64,000 nucleotides of DNA from Saprolegnia diclina VS20 (lineage: Eukaryota > Oomycota > Saprolegniomycetes > Saprolegniales > Saprolegniaceae). Under the pieces are notes generated by a model. That model saw nothing but the letters and a program-made list of their open reading frames with translations. It was not told the DNA's origin and made no database searches. The stretch spans positions 410,561 to 474,560 of the forward strand of contig NW_008246105.1 in assembly GCF_000281045.1 (NCBI RefSeq), given 5' to 3'. Below are positions 19,670 to 29,855 of this stretch, in pieces (positions within the stretch are counted from its first letter, which is position 1; each line of letters begins with the position of its first letter). The translations under genes were made by a program, and so were the position numbers.

Positions 19670-21705
19670 TCAGTGGTGCATCAGCTGCGTACGGAGCTCG
19701 TGCACGTTCGGCGACGCAAGGTCCAGCGTCAGGTGGTAGCGCGGTGTCGCCTCCAAGCAGCTCACAATCTATTTGTATCAATGTTTCAAGTTGGTACATC
19801 ATGGCGCAAATACCGAGGCGGCGACCGACGCAGGCACCAAGCAAAGACCTTGAAAAAGCCCAACGAGCATGTCTTCCGAGAGGACACTGCCAATCGCGTG
19901 CTCGAAATCGTCGAGTGGGAGACTCGAAAGCAGCTACCGTCGCAACGTGACGGCGGGTCGTCACCCGAATCTCACTCTACCTTGGCCATCGCATCCGGGT
20001 TCGCCTTGGCCTTCAAGAGCCGTCGCCCGGTCGTCGTCGAGAAGGGCTGCGCCGACATCGACGTCGAGACCGGCTTGGTCGGCTTCTTCTTTGCCATAGC
20101 CGCCTTGGGCTTGGCATGTACCGACGACACCTCATCTTGGTTGTTGGAAGTCGCCGTGCCCTCCTTCTTGGGCAGAGCAGGTGCAAGAACAGCGTCCTTG
20201 GGACCCGACACCGGCTTGGGATGTTTGCGCTGCAAGAGCGCTTCGACAAGCGCCTACGACGCCTCATGGGCTCATCATTATGGCTATCGATCGGTGACGA
20301 CGCACCTGCTCTTTGGCGTCCTTGGACATGGCCCGCGCCTACGCCAACAGCACGCTTCACCACCATAAGAGCGTCGCGTTGTGTACCGCTGCTTTCATGG
20401 CCGAGAGGCGCTGGATGGCGTCGTGCAGTGGCTTTGCCTCGTCGCAGCCGTCGACGTGTTCGTGGAGAACCGAGAGAGCGCGGTCCAACTGCGCGAGCTG
20501 CGTCAAGGCGTCTGCGAGCTGTAGCGCCCAACGGCCACGCTCGCTCGGCGTCGGCGGATGCTCCAAACCGGTCTGCAGGTCCCCTATGGCTCTACGCATC
20601 CTCATGAACATGAACTTGATGCGAGATGCGAGACGTACGCCTGGGCGTTGCCTGCGGCCAAGTGCGCTGCCCCACGGAGCGCAAAGGCGCGCTGGCGCTC
20701 GGCTGGCGGAAGGGCGTCGGCGTTGTTATCGCCGTCCAAGACATCGGTACAGAGCTCGAGGACACGGTCGAAGGCCTTGTTCATGAACGCGTCGCTCGCT
20801 TCCTGCACAAGTTGCATCTCTCTCGGGTACTCGACGCCGGCGAGGCTCAAGCTGGCCGTGGCGTCGGCGGCTGGCCATCGGTTAAAGTCGGCAAAGACGT
20901 TGGTCGCAAGCTCGGCTTCGTCGGGCGACGCGCTCGTTGTCCATGTCTCCAAGGATGCCAAGAGGGCGGAGCTGAGGCGGAGCTCGCCTTTCGTATACAG
21001 CTTGCGCACCCAGCTCATGTAGAATGCGAGGATCTGGAGCGCGCAGAACGAGAGTTCGGGCGTCGCCTGGTTGCTCACGAGCTGCTGCACGATCGACGCG
21101 CTGTTGGGCAGCAAGAGCATCTTGTGGTGTAGTGCCTTCTCGAACGACGTCGTCGGCTGCTGGAACCAGTCGAACGCAGGATTGCTCGTGAGCTAGCATA
21201 GACGATGATGTCTTGGTGCACTCGGAAGGGAGGTTGCACCTGCGTGAACGTGTCGAGGGCTTGACCACGCATGTGGATGTCCTCGTGGTCAAACATGCTC
21301 ACGAGCGTCACGAGACCATCCTGTAGAGCGCATGCATCATGAGGTGGCCACGAGGAGTGTGCTTCGTACGTGCAAGATGAACTCGCTGGCGAACGACCAT
21401 TCTTGGGCGTGGCAGAGGTACATCATGGCCAAGTATCGCTGACACGTGATCGCGCAGGGGTGCGTTGCCGGTGCGCCATGCGGCGGCCCTTGCACGAGCG
21501 CCGCATACCACTGCCCATCTGCGGCCGTAGGCTCGAAGAGCAGTTGTCGTGCACGGTCGTCCGTGAGCCGCTTCCGAAGCACCTCCTCGACGCTGGCCGT
21601 TGCCGGCGCCTCGTAGTAGGCTTCAAACTTGGCCACCAAGGCCTCGCGGAGCTCTTCCGGGAACGGTGCGATCGCATGCGCCAGCGTCGCCTGGACGACC
21701 TCCAT
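19670..21705 (-). CDS. Helical-repeat/TPR protein with RPAP3_C-like C-terminus
   Basis: A multi-exon gene from ATG 21705 (MEVVQATLAHAIAPFPEEL). In order: an all-helical N-terminus; an ARM/HEAT-like piece (LVTLVSMFDHEDIHMRGQAL); further helices (LSFCALQILAFYMSWVRKLY); a TPR-like region (EASDAFMNKAFDRVLELC, QRAFALRGAAHLAAGNAQAY, WALQLADALTQLAQLDRAL); a basic linker; and a C-terminal domain (LLSSLPLDDFEHAIGSVLSE, LVGLFQGLCL, then RYHLTLDLASPNVHELRTQL). The last two exons are reached over introns of 47 nt (about 19976-19930) and 45 nt, ending at TGA 19670-19672. The C-terminal pattern resembles the RPAP3_C domain of SPAG1/RPAP3, which work with HSP90/R2TP in dynein-arm assembly. This assignment is tentative. 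It lies 91 bp downstream of MYG1. Confidence 0.55.
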
Positions 21706-21796
21706 GCTCCTGACGATGGCTCCGAAAGATTTTCTGTGGAGCTTCCAAAAACCAGGAAGATGTTTTAAACACTGTTTCATTCGTGTTGGATTCGAT

Positions 21797-22982
21797 TTAC
21801 GCTTCAGCGTGCTCGATGGTGTAGACGGCCATGGCGAGCGCGCCCTCGTACGTCTTGTTGCCGCCGATGAAGCCGCCCGCGTGGACAAAGGTGCAGCCGG
21901 GAATACCCGCGATCGTGCTGAGCTCGTCGTCGCGGAAGCCGCGCCAGGCGGCGGGCAGGCCCATGCGCAGCGCAAACTTGCCGTCCTCGACGTTCACGGC
22001 CTGGATGCGCCACATGCCGCCAAGGCTGTCTTCGTAGAGCACAAACTTGATCTGGCCCGAGATGAGGAGCTCGTCCTCGATCGCGTACAGATGCGCCTTC
22101 CACGGGCAGTACGGGAGCGTGAGGATCTCGCCCGACTTGTGCACAGTGAAGCGCCCGGCGAGCGCCGTCTCGACGATCGTGCGCGCCGGCAGCCACGCCT
22201 CGTAGTAGTAGCGGACGCGCTCGACAAACTCGGAAATCGTGAGCAGCATCGCGTCATGGAAGCGCGCGTTGACCACATCGTCGGTCTGCGGCTCGTTCCA
22301 GCGAGCGTTTAAGTAGCCGACGCGCGAGCTCAGCGACGTCGTGATGCTGTAGTTCTGCGTGCCCGTCGCGACCTCGACGCCGTTGTCGATGCCATCAATG
22401 TGCTCGATGAAGCCCTTGTACATCTTGTGGTACATGATGTCGAGGACCTTGTCGCTGAGCGTGCCATCGCAGATGGTCTGGATGATGTCCCGGCCAAAGT
22501 GCCTAATCGACATATCGATCCTGCATATGCAATAGCTTCAACCTACTTGTAGACAAGGCCAGCGCTCGAGAGCTTCGTCGGCTCGCCGTCCATAGTCCCC
22601 GTGAACGTCTTTTGATGGTGGTCGAACCGGATCGCATCCGGGTTGTACTCGCCGCCGACGTCGACGACCGCGTCGCAGCCCGCGAGCTTGGCCATGTCGC
22701 GCGTGCGGAGGATGTCTACGCCACGTCATTAGTGCATTCCTCATCAGAGAGAAGCTGTACCATGCGCCTCAAACCGCGGAAGGATCTTGAGCATCGAGAC
22801 CGCGAGCGCTTCGTCGCAGTGGAACGTGCCATTGTGCGTGCCAATGTACTTGGTGCCCTAGCGCAGCGCCATGAGCATGGGCCAGAGGTAGGTAGAGAAT
22901 GACATCGTACAGGCGCAATGGCCGAGAAGACCTTGGCCTGCTGGACCTTGGCGATCGACTTGTGGAGAGCGCGGCCAGCCAT
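21797..22982 (-). CDS. MYG1: MYG1 family exonuclease (UPF0160)
   Basis: Four exons. Exon 1 starts at ATG 22982 ([17 protein letters not shown], possibly a mitochondrial presequence). After a 53-nt intron comes [15 protein letters not shown], then [19 protein letters not shown] with RFDHHQKTF (the DHH-like metal-binding motifs), and a long last exon with [18 protein letters not shown]-like sequence, WKAHLYAIE and the family C-terminus [13 protein letters not shown]. Length and motif order fit MYG1, a 3'-5' RNA exonuclease of nucleus and mitochondria in other eukaryotes. Introns: about 22908-22856, 22761-22717 and 22549-22506. Confidence 0.9.
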
Positions 22983-23665
22983 TGCTATCGTGCGGATTTT
23001 TGGATAATGTTACCACTGGTGTTGAAGTTCCCTCCATTTTGTATACCTGCAGGTATGCGTTTTGAGAGGTTCGCGCTGTCCGCCCGCCACGTGCGCTGGG
23101 CGCTCCGGTGCCGGTGCGAGGCCTCTCCCTGCGTCTCTATCTTCGACCATGTAGCCATGAACGGCTCGGAGAGGCTGTCCTCGATGGCGGAGCAAAGGAT
23201 ATGTGATGCGGTGTCAATTCGCTTTGCTCAGTGCAGTCGCACTCTGCGGCCGCCACGTTTTTATCTTCTTTGGTTGCCCTGAATCCTGGCATTCGCCGTG
23301 CGTACTCGGCACCACCTAGGCCTCTTCAAGGGCATTAGCGTTGACACGAGTGGATCATCTTTGCCCAGGCGGCGTGCTGCTGCTGACTCAACGTCCAAGT
23401 CTCAAACGACGTCCATGCTCGGAGCTTTTGATGTATGCTTTTTCGCCTTGATGGCAAGCCGAGAGGCGCGGTCAACGACTGCAGCTAGGTGACAGGAGGG
23501 TCACTGGAGAGAAAGTCTACCGGGTATGTCGTCGTACGTGGAGCTGTTCCTGCAGTCTCTCTTTCTACGGGTGACTGGGCGCTTCGATGGGTTGTACTGG
23601 ATAAGCGAATTGCGGGATGCAATTTTCCCTTGCGCAAGATATTTCGTTTTTGGTTGACTGCGGGC
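22983..23665. other. Divergent intergenic region
   Basis: Between MYG1 and the Myb/SANT-like gene. No domain-bearing frame, repeat or RNA gene was seen. Confidence 0.5.
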
Positions 23666-24592
23666 ATGAAGTACACCAAGTTTACGCACGAGATGGACGT
23701 CTTCCTCCTCGAGAGCCTCCAGGTGAGCAACCCGATGCTGGCGCCGCATGGGTCGCGCCTCGCCGCGTGGAAGGAGCTCGCGCAGACGCTTGGCACGCGC
23801 GTCTGCAACAACGAGGCCGCGTGCACGTGGCAGATCTGCCGGTACAGCCATCGCCCATGGTGTGTGCGTGATGCAGCGATGCGTAGGGACCGCGCCAAGG
23901 CCCTTCTGCATATGCACGAGCACGGGCAGGAGAAGAAGCTCTTCAAGAACAGCGCGTCGCACCACGACCTGAAGCGCAAGGAAGCGCTCATCGTCGCGCT
24001 GCGCGAGACGCTGCCAGAGAAACGGGCCAGTGCGATCCTCAAGAAGGACAAGCCCGCAGGCGTCAAGAAGAAGATGGCGCCGCTCTCAGCGCCGGCACGG
24101 GTCGCGTCGTCGTCGCTGCAGCCGCTGCGACCGCTGCTCAAGCAAGAGAACACATCGCCCAACCCAGCGCCAGTGCTGGTGCCAACTCCGACGGCGCTCA
24201 AAGCACCCATAAGTCGCAAGCGCAAGGAGATGCATGTCGAGCCCGACGTCGACGCCCGGCTGCGCGTCCTCACGACCGCGGTCGAGACCAAGATTCGAGA
24301 CGACATGGAGACGCGGGCGACAGATCTGCGCCTGCGGCAGCAGGAGCTTGAGATGCACCAGCAGATTCTGCGGTATCTCGAGACCAACATGTCGTATACG
24401 ACTTCCTCGTACATATGTATCTCATGAGATCGTAGGCCCGCCGGCGCGGTGCCCGAGAAGCTCGTCGATCTCATCGAGCGCAAGATGAGCTTTGACATGG
24501 AGCACCGGAAGCGCGACCTCGAGCTGCGCCAAGCCGAGATCATCTTCCAGAACCAGCTTCTGCGCTACCTCACGCATGGCGGCGGCGAGTAG
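23666..24592 (+). CDS. Myb/SANT-like DNA-binding domain protein with coiled-coil tail
   Basis: ATG 23666 gives MKYTKFTHEMDVFLLESL, the start of a Myb/SANT-like trihelix domain (VSNPMLAPHGSRLAAWKELA; TLGTRVCNN; ACTWQICR). A 36-nt in-frame stretch at about 23840-23876 may be an intron with GT-AG ends. A basic helix (LKRKEALIVALRETLPEKRA), a Lys/Pro/Ser-rich linker and a coiled-coil repeat follow: TDLRLRQQELEMHQQILRYL and, in the last exon, RDLELRQAEIIFQNQLLRYL. The two copies of L-x-LRQ-x-E-x(6-7)-QLLRYL flank the intron near 24405-24436. Stop at 24592. Probably a sequence-specific DNA-binding protein; the family is common in oomycetes and sometimes derived from transposons. No transposase is present. 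Confidence 0.65.
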
Positions 24593-24712
24593 CCCATAGC
24601 ACCCTCCCTTTGTTGTTGCATGCCTCCTCTATCTATGACATGTTCTCTGTCTACCTCGCTTGCATATTGATGCTATCTTCCTGAGGTTGACGTAGTACAT
24701 ATATGAGGTGGA

Positions 24713-25102
24713 TCATTTCTCCTGGCGCTGGTTGCAGGACACGCGCTTGGCGTCCGCGCGCGTCGCCTTCGCATCGTCGTCCTCGTCGGGTGTGAAGGCC
24801 TTGGCCTCGGCGGCGAGGCGCTCGAGGAGCTCGCGGATGTTGCCTTGAATCGTACTCAGCTCCTTCTTGGTCTGCGTGTAGTTCCAGTCCTTCTCCTGGA
24901 GCGACCGCTCGCGCTTCATCGTGCGCTGCTGCTTGGGGTCGCACTCGAGGTCTTCGTGGATCTCCTCGTCCGCGATCTCGGGGATGTCGTCCGTCATCTT
25001 GGCCGTGAACGACTTGCAGCGCACGGCGAGGTCCTGGAGCGCGCAAGAGAGCTCGAGCTCGGCGTCCTCGTCCACGCTCTCGCAGCTGTCTTCGAGGTTC
25101 AT
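24713..25102 (-). CDS. Small acidic coiled-coil protein, 129 aa
   Basis: A single exon from ATG 25102: MNLEDSCESVDEDAELELS, then a helix (ALQDLAVRCKSFTAKM), an acidic segment (IPEIADEEIHEDLECD), a coiled coil (TQTKKELSTIQGNIRELLERL) and a short polar tail. Codon usage fits the neighbours. No family was recognised. The size and helix pattern suggest a small complex subunit such as a kinetochore or SNARE-like helical protein, but nothing decides this. Confidence 0.6.
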   Translation of the reverse strand: MNLEDSCESVDEDAELELSCALQDLAVRCKSFTAKMTDDIPEIADEEIHEDLECDPKQQRTMKRERSLQEKDWNYTQTKKELSTIQGNIRELLERLAAEAKAFTPDEDDDAKATRADAKRVSCNQRQEK

Positions 25103-25428
25103 CTTCCAAATATGGACCCATCGCCAACGGCCTCATGGCGTAACCGACCTCGAGCCGTCGCCATCGTCCAGACGTCGTCTTGGCTAGCGCATCGCCATGC
25201 GTCTTCGTCTACCTGCGAACGACGTCGTATGCCCCTTCGCAGCGGCTTGGTCGGTGCCGGCTCGCGCTTGGCTAGGCATAGTATTTTGATGCACATTTAA
25301 AGTACACTTGGGTTTTGTAAGCAAATGCGCGAAAAGAATAAAAACGCCCGCTCGCTTCGTTCTTGAAGCAGCGAACCAGTAACTTGATCCCATTCCATTT
25401 TGACCACAGAAGAGGCAAGCGGACAAAC
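25103..25428. other. Divergent promoter region of the 24713 gene and PABPN1
   Basis: No gene seen. It contains the Inr-like site described at 25389-25402. Confidence 0.5.
25389..25402 (+). promoter_or_regulatory. Possible oomycete Inr-FPR core promoter
   Basis: cccattccattttg lies 27 bp before the PABPN1 start codon and fits the oomycete initiator (YCAYTYY) followed by the flanking CAWTTT element. Short motifs like this can occur by chance. Confidence 0.4.
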
Positions 25429-26067
25429 ATGAACGTGGATCTGGACGTCGCGCAGCTCGAGGCCGAGGCCGAGGCCATTGAGAACAACACGCAGGTCGTC
25501 GACCAGGAGATTGAGGACATGAAGCGCCGCGTGCAGGAGATGGAAGAGGAAGCGCAGAAGCTCAACCAGATGCACAGCCACGTCCAGTCGCAGATCCCGA
25601 AGGACGCGGCCGCGACCGCCGCCGCTGCCGCCGCCGCCATGGACGAGAACTCGATTTACGTTGGCCAGGTCGACTACGAAGCCACGCCCGAGGAGCTCCA
25701 GGCGCTCTTCCAGAGCTGTGGTACCATCAACCGCGTCACGATCCTCTGCGATAAGTTCACGGGCCAGCCCAAGGGCTACGCGTACATCGAGTTTGCGAGC
25801 CACGACGCGGTCGAGAGCGCGTGCCTCCTCAACGACACGAGCTTCCGCGGCCGTCAGCTCAAGGTCACGCCCAAGCGCGTCAACGAGCGGGGCTTTAACT
25901 TTGCCCAGCGCGGTGGCCGCGGTGGTCGTGGCGGCCGGGGCCGTGGCGGCTTTGGCGGCCGTGGCGGCTTCAACCCCAACTTTGGTGGCCGTGGCGGCTA
26001 CGCGCCCCGCGGTGGTCGCGGACGTGGCCGTGGCCGGGGCCCGGCGTACCACCCGTACGCGTATTAA
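25429..26067 (+). CDS. PABPN1: Nuclear poly(A)-binding protein (PABPN1/Pab2 type)
   Basis: A single-exon 212-aa protein. The N-terminal acidic coiled coil ([34 protein letters not shown]) is followed by an Ala run. The RRM begins at [20 protein letters not shown] with RNP2 (IYVGQV) and RNP1 (KGYAYIEF), and the C-terminus is rich in RGG/GGRGG. This coiled coil-RRM-Arg/Gly layout is that of PABPN1/Pab2, which binds nascent poly(A) tails in the nucleus. The start at 25429 is preferred because the coiled coil begins there. The RGG tail is a likely arginine-methylation target. Confidence 0.9.
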   Translation: MNVDLDVAQLEAEAEAIENNTQVVDQEIEDMKRRVQEMEEEAQKLNQMHSHVQSQIPKDAAATAAAAAAAMDENSIYVGQVDYEATPEELQALFQSCGTINRVTILCDKFTGQPKGYAYIEFASHDAVESACLLNDTSFRGRQLKVTPKRVNERGFNFAQRGGRGGRGGRGRGGFGGRGGFNPNFGGRGGYAPRGGRGRGRGRGPAYHPYAY

Positions 26068-26179
26068 AAGAACCATTTCGGTCTTAAAAGAATGCTTTTA
26101 AAAAAAGAGGGAGTAAAAAAAAAGAAAAAAGATCCGATTCCCCCACGCCCACTTGACCGGACCTCATTGCCCACCAAGC

Positions 26180-27887
26180 TCATGCAAGCTTCTTGGACGG
26201 CCGCTTGGAGCCGGGCGCGGCCGCCGCCGACTTGCGCTTGAGACTCCCGCCCTTGGACGCGACCTTGGACGCAGCTGCTACACACGTGGCGCCATGAGCA
26301 AGCACCAAGACGAGCGTTGGCATCGTACTGCTGGGCGGCGCGACGAGCGTCGTGATGACAGGCGCGTCGCCGCCGTCCGCCTTGCCCTCCAGGGGCATTG
26401 CGTGAAGCTGCGTTCTCGGTACGTGCACCGCGCCTGTGATCGCTTGGTACTTTGCGCTGAGCGCATGCACCTCGTTGGACTTGACCGCGAGGGCCTTCTT
26501 GACCGCGAGGAGGCCGAGGATGTCCTGGCGCACGCTGTCGTACGCGGTGCAGACCTGCTTGGTGGGCATTGGGCGTGGCGGCATGTGAAACTAACACGAA
26601 TCTACAGCCCTTGCGACTTGATTTGCAGCGGTGTACCTCTTCGAGCACCAGTGCCATCTTGCGCAGGAGCTTGCCGCTGAGGCCCATCTTGGCGGTTGTC
26701 GACGGCAGTGCTTGGGTCGTACTGCGAAAGTAGACGCCGGGTGGCATGGGCGCGTGCACAATCTGATGGCGCACGTCCGCCAGCTCCTACGCCAGCGGTG
26801 CAGAGCGATGAGGAGGTGGAAGGTGTCTACCTTGCGCTTCTTCATGTCGACACGCACGACAGCCTTCTTGAGCTGCGCCTCGATCGTCTTGAGCTCTTCT
26901 TGGAGCTTCTTGATGGCTGACTCTTCGGCGTTCGAGCGGTTGAATGACACTTCGAGCTGCGCCTTGCGCTGCTTCTCGTATGCTATGTGGAAGCGGTACG
27001 CGACCGGCTTTTCGACGACGGGAGCAAGAACGACCGGCGCGGGTTCAGGCTCTGTCGGCGGCGTCGCAGGTTCGGCCTCCTTGGTCTCTTCTTCGTCTGG
27101 GGTCTCCGCAGCCCCCTCGTCTTTGCTCGGCGTGCTGTCGGGGGCAGTGGCCTCGGGCATCTCGTTGGTTGCTTCGACGGCTTCGACCTCAATTTTGGGA
27201 ACCTCGTCGACCACCGCCGGCGTCGTGTCCCGCCGCAGCTCGGAGAGCAGACGCGTCGCTTCGTAGTACCAATACTTGATGTCTTCCATCGTTCGCGCTG
27301 CGTGCTTTGCGCCAAAGTTGTACCGGTCCGTGACCACGACCCAGCGCAGCTCGTAGCGTTCGCAGACAGCCCAGAGCGCGACCGTCTCGTCGTACGTCCA
27401 CGGCTGCGGAATCGCAGGGTCCACATAGTCCTTGAGCACCTTGTCAAACTCGTCGCTCGAACAGACGGGCGTGACGTGGCATGTGACGTTGAAGCGGGCG
27501 AACGGGTACTCGAGCCCTTCGGGCAGCGCGGCCTTGACCCAGTGCGACAGCACGAGGTCGTCTGTCCGTGCGCTGTTGCGAAACTCCCGGCGCAGCCTAG
27601 ACATAGCGTCAGAGTCATCCTAGACGTGGGCCATACCATTTGACGCGCTGCGTCGACTTGACCAAGAGCGACTTCTTGAGCGGCAACGACGTCGTGGGCA
27701 TTGACGAGACGTGCACGCGGCCGCCAAGGCCGAGGCCCAGTCCATGGTTGGCCTTCGATTCCTGCAGCAGAAGCAGCTCGCGGTGGATCTTGGACTTGGC
27801 CTTGGGCTTCTCTTCCTTCTTCACGGGCTTGGGCGTCGTCGCGGGCGCAGCGCCGCCCACGCCCAAGATGTCCGCGACATCCCCCAT
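26180..27887 (-). CDS. DMAP1: DMAP1/SWC4 chromatin-remodelling subunit
   Basis: Starts at ATG 27887 (MGDVADILGVGG, the conserved DMAP1 opening). Exons continue with KSKIHRELLLLQESKANHG, RLRREFRNSARTDDLVLSHW, the SANT-like domain (WTYDETVALWAVCERYELRW, VVTDRY) and MEDIKYWYYEATRLL, then an acidic Pro/Glu linker and helices (AYEKQRKAQLEVSFNRS, EELKTIEAQLKKAV). The C-terminal exons cover VCTAYDSVRQDILGLL to a Lys/Ala-rich tail ending at 26180. DMAP1/SWC4 is a subunit of SWR1/NuA4 complexes acting in H2A.Z exchange and H4 acetylation. At least three short introns are needed (near 27650-27600, 26815-26760 and 26640-26590). Confidence 0.88.
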
Positions 27888-28432
27888 GATTTGATATTGG
27901 TTTCCAGAGGCTTCTACTTTTGCAGTGTACACTAAATAGGGAGCTTCGAAATTCTAGGTGTAAATTGATGTGCTACAGTAAATGATGTTACTTTTATTTT
28001 ATTACAAAGTAACACTATTTAGAAATAGGATACTCGCAGAAGCCACCAACCGAAGCGGCAACGATGAGCAAGTGCGGTGACAATTTCCTCTTTCGCTATG
28101 TCGATGATCAGCGAAAACAAGGGGCTTTGTACTGCGCTAGCTCAGGGTTAGCGTGTCGGCGGCGGCTGGTTGTTCAAGAACACTATTTCTGCATGGGCAG
28201 GTGGTTTCTTTTCGGCCCGGCTACATCACTTGGGGTTTGTATGCTCGAAGATCCACATCAGACAATTACCTTATGCAAGACATTCGAAGGTGATCGCACG
28301 AATCAGCGTACTTTAAATGGCTGGAATGGTACTGTATAGAGGAATATCTATTTTTGAGCGACATCCCAAGGATCGCGACTCTTTACTAAGATCGAAGGCG
28401 CAGCCATCTCGACGTCAAAGACGAAGAAGATC
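27888..28432. other. Divergent intergenic region
   Basis: Between DMAP1 and the R2R3-Myb gene. The first 130 bases are AT-rich (attttattacaaag). A 91-codon plus-strand frame at 28064-28339 has no family signal and is not called. Confidence 0.5.
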
Positions 28433-29553
28433 ATGACGCAGCAACATCGAGGAGAGTACGACGAGTACTTGATGGCCGACTCGATGGACGAGTACACGAA
28501 GCGCGACAAGGGCGGGAAGAAGGCGTGGACGCCCGACGAAGACCAGCAGATCGTCGCGCTCGTGGCCAAGCTCGGCTGCAAGCACTGGTCAAAGCTTGCC
28601 AAGATGATGCGCGAGCAAAACGCTGGCTGTGTTCGAAGCGGCAAGCAGTGCCGAGAGCGATGGCACAACCACCTCGGTACGACAGCGAATGCCCACCATT
28701 ATGGTGCGACCGAGTTGCGTTTGTATAGACTCGACGATCAAGAAGGGACCTTGGACAAAGGAGGAAGAAGAGCTCCTGATCCGTGCTCACAACGAGCACG
28801 GCAACCAGTGGAGCAAGATCGCCAAGCTCTTTCACGGCCGAACAGACAACGCCATCAAAAACCGATGGTGGACACCATGACCTCGCGCCTCGTCCTCACG
28901 CCGCCACGTAGGTTTGCCAAGCAGCGCCGCGAGTCCCGCCGCACGGGCAAAGCCAACTCGCCATTCGATCATTTCGCTCACGTACGTCCCGCCCTGCGCC
29001 ACGACATCGCTTTGACGAGCGAACGGCACACAGGACTCGGACGAATTGCAGCTGACACCACGACCAACCCACCGACTTCTGCACATGAGGTACATGTACA
29101 CGCCCTCAGCAGCTCGAGATGCTGAGCCGAGTCTTTGTAGCGACATGATGAGCTCGCCACGCCACACCTGGATATCCCCGGTCAAGGCAGAGTACGTCAA
29201 TCGTGAGATCGCTTCGACGTCACGCTTACTGGGACCACTCTACGCAGGCCTGCGCCGTCCGCGCTCTGGAGCGCACAAGGCGCGCTATACTCAAATGCGC
29301 CGTGGCGTTCATTGCAGCAGTACGCGACGTAACTCATGCACGCAATCTCACACTCTGCGACCATAGGATGGACGACATGTCTTCGTTCGACCTCGGTCTC
29401 ATGGAAGGCTACTCGATGGACTATACGTCGGTGCACCACGGACTTCGCGACGACGCACCATACCATGACGACGATGGCGAGAGCAAGCCGTCTGCGCGGC
29501 TGCTACCGCTCATGGAGCTAGACTTGGATTGGACCGACAAGGTCCTGATTTAG
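28433..29553 (+). CDS. R2R3-type Myb transcription factor
   Basis: Starts at ATG 28433 (MTQQHRGEYDEYLMADSMDE). Repeat R2 has W-x19-W-x-type spacing (KAWTPDEDQQIVALVAKLG, KHWSKLAKMM, GKQCRERWHNHL). A 50-nt intron (about 28677-28727) leads to R3 (KKGPWTKEEEELLIRAHNEH, NQWSKIAKLFHGR, DNAIKNRW). A further intron joins FAKQRRESRRTGKA, and later exons encode a Pro/Arg segment and an acidic C-terminus (SFDLGLMEGYSMDYTSV; LPLMELDLDWTDKVLI) that could be an activation domain. The stop at 29553 is 302 bp before the sulfate-activation gene. DNA-contact helices are well conserved; targets are unknown. Confidence 0.85.
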
Positions 29554-29855
29554 CAAAATCGTCGTTGTTTCAAGTAGTTCGCCGTCCTTGCGTGCTTGTT
29601 AGCGTGGCCACGCCCATGCTTGAGGGTGATGCAGAGCACATGGGATGGGCTGCCGGCGCTCCAAACCTCCTTCGCAGCGCCGTGGGCGTTGCCGGACCCT
29701 TGAGGATCGCCGTATCTTCCACCAGTGGTGGCTGCACTTCGAACTTCGTATGTTGGTCGAAAATCGAAGTTCCCATACACAAGAGCTGGATTCGAAGCTC
29801 GATGGCCATCGAAGGAACGACGTTGCGAAGACGAGATCTGCATTTCGCAATTGCG

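Noticed and set aside
28064-28339. 91-codon plus-strand frame before the R2R3-Myb gene
   Set aside because: It starts with an ATG but has no signal peptide, domain or local codon preference.
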